A stretch of 64,000 nucleotides of DNA, taken from contig NZ_RJJE01000017.1 of NCBI RefSeq assembly GCF_003721565.1, forward strand, positions 608,636-672,635, read 5' to 3'. Made by a program: the position numbers and the translations under genes. Origin of the DNA: Rufibacter immobilis (GTDB lineage: Bacteria > Bacteroidota > Bacteroidia > Cytophagales > Hymenobacteraceae). The notes beneath the pieces are model-generated. The model searched no databases, had not been told where the DNA came from, and was given only the letters and a program-made list of their open reading frames with translations. Shown piece by piece: positions 60,923 to 64,000 of the stretch (position 1 is its first letter; every line of letters begins with the position of its first letter).

Positions 60923-60971
60923 GTGCGTTTTTGGCCTCTTTTTCAGAAAACAGGCCAAAAACAAAAAGCAC
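60923..60971. repeat. Palindrome-family copy (TTTTTGGCC subtype)
   Basis: GTGCGTTTTTGGCCTCTTTTTC with mirror GAAAACAGGCCAAAAAC, then AAAAAGCAC. Confidence 0.85.
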
Positions 60972-61082
60972 ACCTACCTGTTTCTAGACAACACATCTGC
61001 TGCTTCGGCGTTTTGACAGAAACATTTCATTGAACCTGAAAATCCACTACATTTAATCTTACAACATAACTGAATCAAAACG

Positions 61083-61622
61083 ATGACCACACCAAAGAAA
61101 CACATCTTCCTCCTCACCGTCCTGTTCCTGTTCACCATGACCGCTTCAGTGTTTGCGCAAGACGCACCGAAGCCGAAGGCCAGCCCGGCGCAGACGGCTA
61201 CCGGAAAAGTAGGGGCTGCCAACATCACCATCGCGTACAGCAGCCCGGCGGTGAAAGGCCGTACCATCTGGGGCGGCTTAGAGGCGTATGGAAAGCCCTG
61301 GAGAGCAGGGGCCAATGAAGCCACCACCTTCACCACCGACAAAGACATTAAAGTGGAAGGCAAAACCCTGAAGGCGGGCAAGTACAGCGTATTTATGGTA
61401 CCCGGTGAAACCGAGTGGCAAGTGATCTTCAACACTGAAACTGGCCAATGGGGCACCAAACGCGGTGGCGGCGCTAATTTTGATCCCGCCAATAATGCAC
61501 TTACCGTTACTGTAAAGCCAAAAAAATTAGACCAACTGAATGAGCGCCTGGTATATGACATCACCAACAAAGGCTTTTCGCTGAAGTGGGAGTACGTGGA
61601 AGTACCAGTGGCGATCAAGTAA
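61083..61622 (+). CDS. DUF2911 domain secreted protein
   Basis: 179 residues with a signal peptide (MTTPKKHIFLLTVLFLFTMTASVFAQ). The DUF2911 pattern is clear: ITIAYSSPAVKGRTIWGGLEAYGKPWRAGANEATTFTTDKDIKVEGKTLKAGKYSVFMVPGETEWQVIFN. The family is widespread in Bacteroidota and exported, with no known activity. The gene is monocistronic. Confidence 0.93.
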   Translation: MTTPKKHIFLLTVLFLFTMTASVFAQDAPKPKASPAQTATGKVGAANITIAYSSPAVKGRTIWGGLEAYGKPWRAGANEATTFTTDKDIKVEGKTLKAGKYSVFMVPGETEWQVIFNTETGQWGTKRGGGANFDPANNALTVTVKPKKLDQLNERLVYDITNKGFSLKWEYVEVPVAIK

Positions 61623-61644
61623 CCGCTAGAGGTAACACTGCATC

Positions 61645-61708
61645 TAAACAAGAACTCCGTTTTGGGCACGTTTTTCAGAAAACGTGCCCAAAACGGAGTT
61701 CTTGTTTA
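61645..61708. repeat. Palindrome-family copy, perfect 64-bp hairpin
   Basis: TAAACAAGAACTCCGTTTTG pairs with CAAAACGGAGTTCTTGTTTA. The inner part is GGGCACGTTTTTC with its mirror. It lies between convergent genes, so a bidirectional terminator role is plausible. Confidence 0.9.
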
Positions 61709-61772
61709 TTGTCTATCGGTAAATGGTAGCAGAACGTACGGTACTCAGAACCTAACCACGCCCAAGCATAGA

Positions 61773-62006
61773 TTAACGGTTCTCTGGCTCATTGGTGCGG
61801 CTCTTTAAATCATCCTCGTCCTGGCGCGACAGGAAACCTTCGTGCCCGGTGTTGCCAGATGAACCAGCGTCGTACACAGAGGTGGAGGCACTGTTTCTCA
61901 GCTCCTCAGAATCCTGGTCATAGCTCGCGTGTGCATCTGCTTCGCTCTGCTGGCCCTGTGCGGGGTTGGGGTCTTGCTGTGGGTTGTTTTTATGATTGTC
62001 TTCCAT
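61773..62006 (-). CDS. Small hydrophilic, probably disordered protein
   Basis: 77 residues, very rich in Asn, Gln, Asp, Ser and Glu (MEDNHKNNPQQDPNPAQGQQ...RTNEPENR), with no hydrophobic core. The composition resembles small stress-related or disordered Bacteroidota proteins. It is convergent with the DUF2911 gene. Likely a real gene, function unknown. Confidence 0.6.
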   Translation of the reverse strand: MEDNHKNNPQQDPNPAQGQQSEADAHASYDQDSEELRNSASTSVYDAGSSGNTGHEGFLSRQDEDDLKSRTNEPENR

Positions 62007-62202
62007 GGTTTTCTGCGTTTAAGGTTAAAAAATCCGTTCCCGGAGGTTTTATCATGTACGGGGTAGCGGGAGAGGAGTTGAGGGCGGGTGGCTACTCAGG
62101 CAGAAAGGCGAGGCGAAGGAGTATATACTCCGTCCTGTTCCTCCCGTATTGGAAGCATACGTACCTATAAAAGGAGCATCAACTTCTATTGCCAGCCGGA
62201 AC

Positions 62203-62787
62203 ATGAAAGATACCATCCGTTTATTTGTAGCCGCCCGGTTACCCCAGGACCTGACGAATTACCTGGTGCAGGCACGGGAAGCCTATGCGCAGCCGGCCAT
62301 CAGGGAGGTGCCCGAGCAAAACCTGCACCTCACCCTGTTTTTCATAGGCAACGTGCCCGCTACGGAAGAGGCGAACATCCGGCAAAAGTTAGCCGAGGTG
62401 GCGCAGCGGCACCAGCCGTTTACGCTGGCGCTGGAGCAACTGGAACCGGGACCCAAACCAAGGTCGCCGCGCCTGATCTGGGCACGTTTTCGGCAACTGG
62501 AAGCCTTTGCGCAACTCAGTCTGGATTTAACGCAGGTCCTTGCGGAGGTGCCGCCCCGGCAGGAAAAGTTCATCCCGCACGTCACCCTCTGCCGCTTCAG
62601 AAAAGACCTACCTGCCCCCAAAGACCTACCCGTGGTCGCGCCCGCAGAAGAAATCCTGTACCCAGTACCGGCACTGGCTCTCTGGCAATCCCAACTAGCC
62701 TCACCGCACCCCATCTATACCGTGGTAGAGGAATTCCCCTTAGGTTACCGTTCATCTAAATCTACCAAAGCCACCCAACCCGTTTAG
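62203..62787 (+). CDS. thpR: RNA 2',3'-cyclic phosphodiesterase
   Basis: 194 residues from the ATG at 62203 (MKDTIRLFVAARLPQDL). The two H-x-T/S motifs of the 2H phosphoesterase fold are HLTLFFIGNV and HVTLCRF. ThpR-type enzymes open 2',3'-cyclic phosphates at RNA ends. The stop codon TAG is supplied by a palindrome-family copy (CCCGTTTAG), so the element defines the C-terminus. Confidence 0.93.
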   Translation: MKDTIRLFVAARLPQDLTNYLVQAREAYAQPAIREVPEQNLHLTLFFIGNVPATEEANIRQKLAEVAQRHQPFTLALEQLEPGPKPRSPRLIWARFRQLEAFAQLSLDLTQVLAEVPPRQEKFIPHVTLCRFRKDLPAPKDLPVVAPAEEILYPVPALALWQSQLASPHPIYTVVEEFPLGYRSSKSTKATQPV

Positions 62788-62818
62788 GGGCTGTTTTTCC
62801 AAAAACGGTCCCTAAACG
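62781..62818. repeat. Palindrome-family copy overlapping a stop codon
   Basis: CGTTTAGGGGCTGTTTTTCC with mirror AAAAACGGTCCCTAAACG. Its GTTTAG contains the thpR stop. Confidence 0.92.
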
Positions 62819-62860
62819 CGAATTACATCCCCCATGCCCGGCTACCCCCCAAGTGGCTGG

Positions 62861-62908
62861 ACTTCTGTTTTAAGCCAAATTTCAAAAAAGGAGCCGCTAA
62901 ACGGAAGT
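62861..62908 (-). repeat. Palindrome-family copy, asymmetric type, reversed
   Basis: ACTTCTGTTTTAAGCC ... GGAGCCGCTAAACGGAAGT; the outer ACTTC/GAAGT arms pair. It is followed by a TCTAGA-rich tract (62922-62943) with short tandem AGTCTAGAATCTAGAG units. Confidence 0.65.
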
Positions 62909-63063
62909 CATGAATCCTGAGTCTAGAATCTAGAGTCTAGAAGTTGAATCTGGCTTAGCCTGGGAAGAAGTAGCCAAAGTGGGGAAAAGGCGCAGACGCT
63001 CGCAGGTCCTCCGGACGCTGCGAGGTCTCTTGAGTAGACGGTAACGCGGTAGCAGGCGAATTG

Positions 63064-63248
63064 TACCCACCCCAACCCCTCCGAGGAGGGGAGTATCTGC
63101 ACGAGTAAGAAAGTAGCTTAGCAAAGTCGATTATTAAATTCGTGCGAACAGAAAGTCTTCGGTCGCCTCTACGCCCAAATAAACAGCAATGCTGTATTAC
63201 TTCCGCTATGCAGCAAATTCCCCTCCTTGGAGGGGTAGGGGTGGGTTT
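63064..63248. repeat. Inverted pair of C-rich repeats
   Basis: ACCCACCCCAACCCCTCCG (63066) is inverted as CGGAGGGG-like TTGGAGGGGTAGGGGTGGGT (to 63247). It is the same unit as b/b' of the 53.2-53.7 kb cluster. No gene is recognisable between the arms. Confidence 0.85.
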
Positions 63249-63308
63249 ACATCTGCTGAGCTTTATAATCACCAACACCACTAACGCCTCAACCCGCAAC
63301 AGCCTTTA

Positions 63309-63515
63309 CTAAACGCACCTATTCCAGTCTTTCCCTAGAGCGCCTCGCTTGTGGCCAGGTAAGAAAGAAACTAAGAGGAAACTGCATTCACCTGGCCGCA
63401 AGGGCAGTGCGAGAGGGGAAGACGGGGCCCCGCGGCCGTGAGCGCTTACCGCCAAAGATGAAACAACACAGCCCATAAAACTCTAGACAAACGCCACAAC
63501 CAAGGCATCAGCCAA
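63309..63515 (+). repeat. ~205-bp structured repeat, copy 4
   Basis: Same element as copies 1-3. Its arms are CTTGTGGCCAGGTAA (63348-63362) and CACCTGGCCGCAAG (up to 63402). Relative to copy 3 an A-T pair has become G-C on both arms. Confidence 0.92.
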
Positions 63516-63614
63516 GTCACTCACCCCAGTTCCATCCCTTTTTCCAGCCCCTTCATCACATTTATTTACTCTTCATCGGCCTTTGCTGTATCATTGATCC
63601 ATAATCCATAGCAG

Positions 63615-64000
63615 ATGAAAGAATTAGTCAACAATCCTTCGTTACAGAACAAGGTGGAGTTTTGGGCGGCCACGGCCATTTTCGTGTTCTCGGTGCTCTT
63701 TCTGGTCACCGACCAGGACAGGACAGAGTATTTTGGGTATGGCAGCCATTACCGTAACTGGATTTTTCCGCAACTGGTGCAGGCGGTGGTGCTATATGCA
63801 TCTTTCCTGTTCCTGAATTTTAAGGTAATTCCCCGGCTGGTGGACGGAGAGCAGGTTATCCTGAACGTGTTGCTGCTGCTCCTCACGTTCCTGGCGGTGT
63901 GGGTTGTCTTTGGTACCTCCAGCACCTACCTCAAGGTGGAAATGCTGTATTACATGTCTGAGCAGGACGCCTACAACCAGATCTTCCAGAGTAGTTTCCG
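63615..64000 (+). CDS. N-terminal part of a polytopic membrane protein (partial)
   Basis: 128 codons from the ATG at 63615 run off the window: MKELVNNPSLQNKVEFWAATAIFVFSVLFLVTDQ, then NWIFPQLVQAVVLYASFLFLNFKVIP and VILNVLLLLLTFLAVWVVFG, three membrane helices in all. The pattern of helices followed by an extended soluble start resembles the sensor part of LytS/YehU-type histidine kinases common in Bacteroidota, but the kinase domain would be outside the window, so this is only an inference. Confidence 0.7.
   Translation, partial: MKELVNNPSLQNKVEFWAATAIFVFSVLFLVTDQDRTEYFGYGSHYRNWIFPQLVQAVVLYASFLFLNFKVIPRLVDGEQVILNVLLLLLTFLAVWVVFGTSSTYLKVEMLYYMSEQDAYNQIFQSSF

Noticed and set aside
2493-62908. 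Palindrome copies as a CRISPR array
   Set aside because: Copies are scattered singly over 60 kb, not regularly spaced, and no cas gene is present.

Overview
The window looks like chromosome from a Bacteroidota bacterium of the order Cytophagales, most likely a Hymenobacteraceae member such as Rufibacter or a close relative. This rests on family content: a T9SS C-terminal sorting domain, an S46 dipeptidyl-peptidase, DUF4920 and DUF2911 proteins, an AddAB-type nuclease pair, a TPR histidine kinase, the TAnnTTTG promoter box, and start sites without clear Shine-Dalgarno sequences. The genus is an inference. No rRNA, tRNA, CRISPR array, integrase or transposase gene was seen.

Layout. 0-5 kb: tail of a Gly-Thr-Thr repeat protein, rmuC, a DUF2062 membrane protein, a CYP152-type P450 peroxygenase and a DUF4920 protein. 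5.5-8.4 kb: AddB-like nuclease. 8.5-14.7 kb: accessory stretch with small membrane proteins, then four single-gene cassettes separated by attC-like sites (an integron-type array without a visible integrase), then a macrolide phosphotransferase. 15-20 kb: PPP-type phosphatase, malate:quinone oxidoreductase, a T9SS cargo protein. 20.5-26.5 kb: a broken HAD gene, an AT-rich OLD-family ATPase/Toprim nuclease, and AddA. 26.6-46.6 kb: mostly housekeeping genes (DEAD-box RNA helicase, two flavoproteins, an SDR epimerase, a TPR histidine kinase, a dienoyl-CoA-reductase-like SDR with an SRPBCC partner, a DPP11-like peptidase, DinB, PhoH/PIN, twin WPW secreted proteins, citrate synthase). 47-58 kb: non-phosphorylating GAPDH, then a glycogen/trehalose cluster (glgX, treZ, and a treY-malQ fusion). 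58.2-60.6 kb: AT-rich accessory stretch with one reading frame cut by two stop codons, an orphan antitoxin-like gene and a MazEF-type pair. 61-64 kb: DUF2911, a disordered protein, thpR, a repeat-rich gap and the start of a polytopic membrane protein.

How the genes work together. GlgX, TreZ and TreY-MalQ can turn glycogen into trehalose. AddA and AddB would form one double-strand-break repair nuclease although encoded 15 kb apart. Mqo and citrate synthase are TCA-cycle entry enzymes. The SDR and SRPBCC genes form a two-gene operon.

The most unusual content is between genes. (1) Four cassettes on the minus strand (9.73-13.62 kb), in each of which the start of the cassette is complementary to the left end of its own terminal site, as expected for integron cassettes. 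(2) About 29 copies of a 38-60 bp palindrome family (core TTTAGGGGCTGTTTTTC and its mirror). (3) Four copies of a ~205 bp structured repeat, two of them coupled to CCGGAGACT palindromes. (4) Nested inverted-repeat clusters, the largest at 53.18-53.67 kb.
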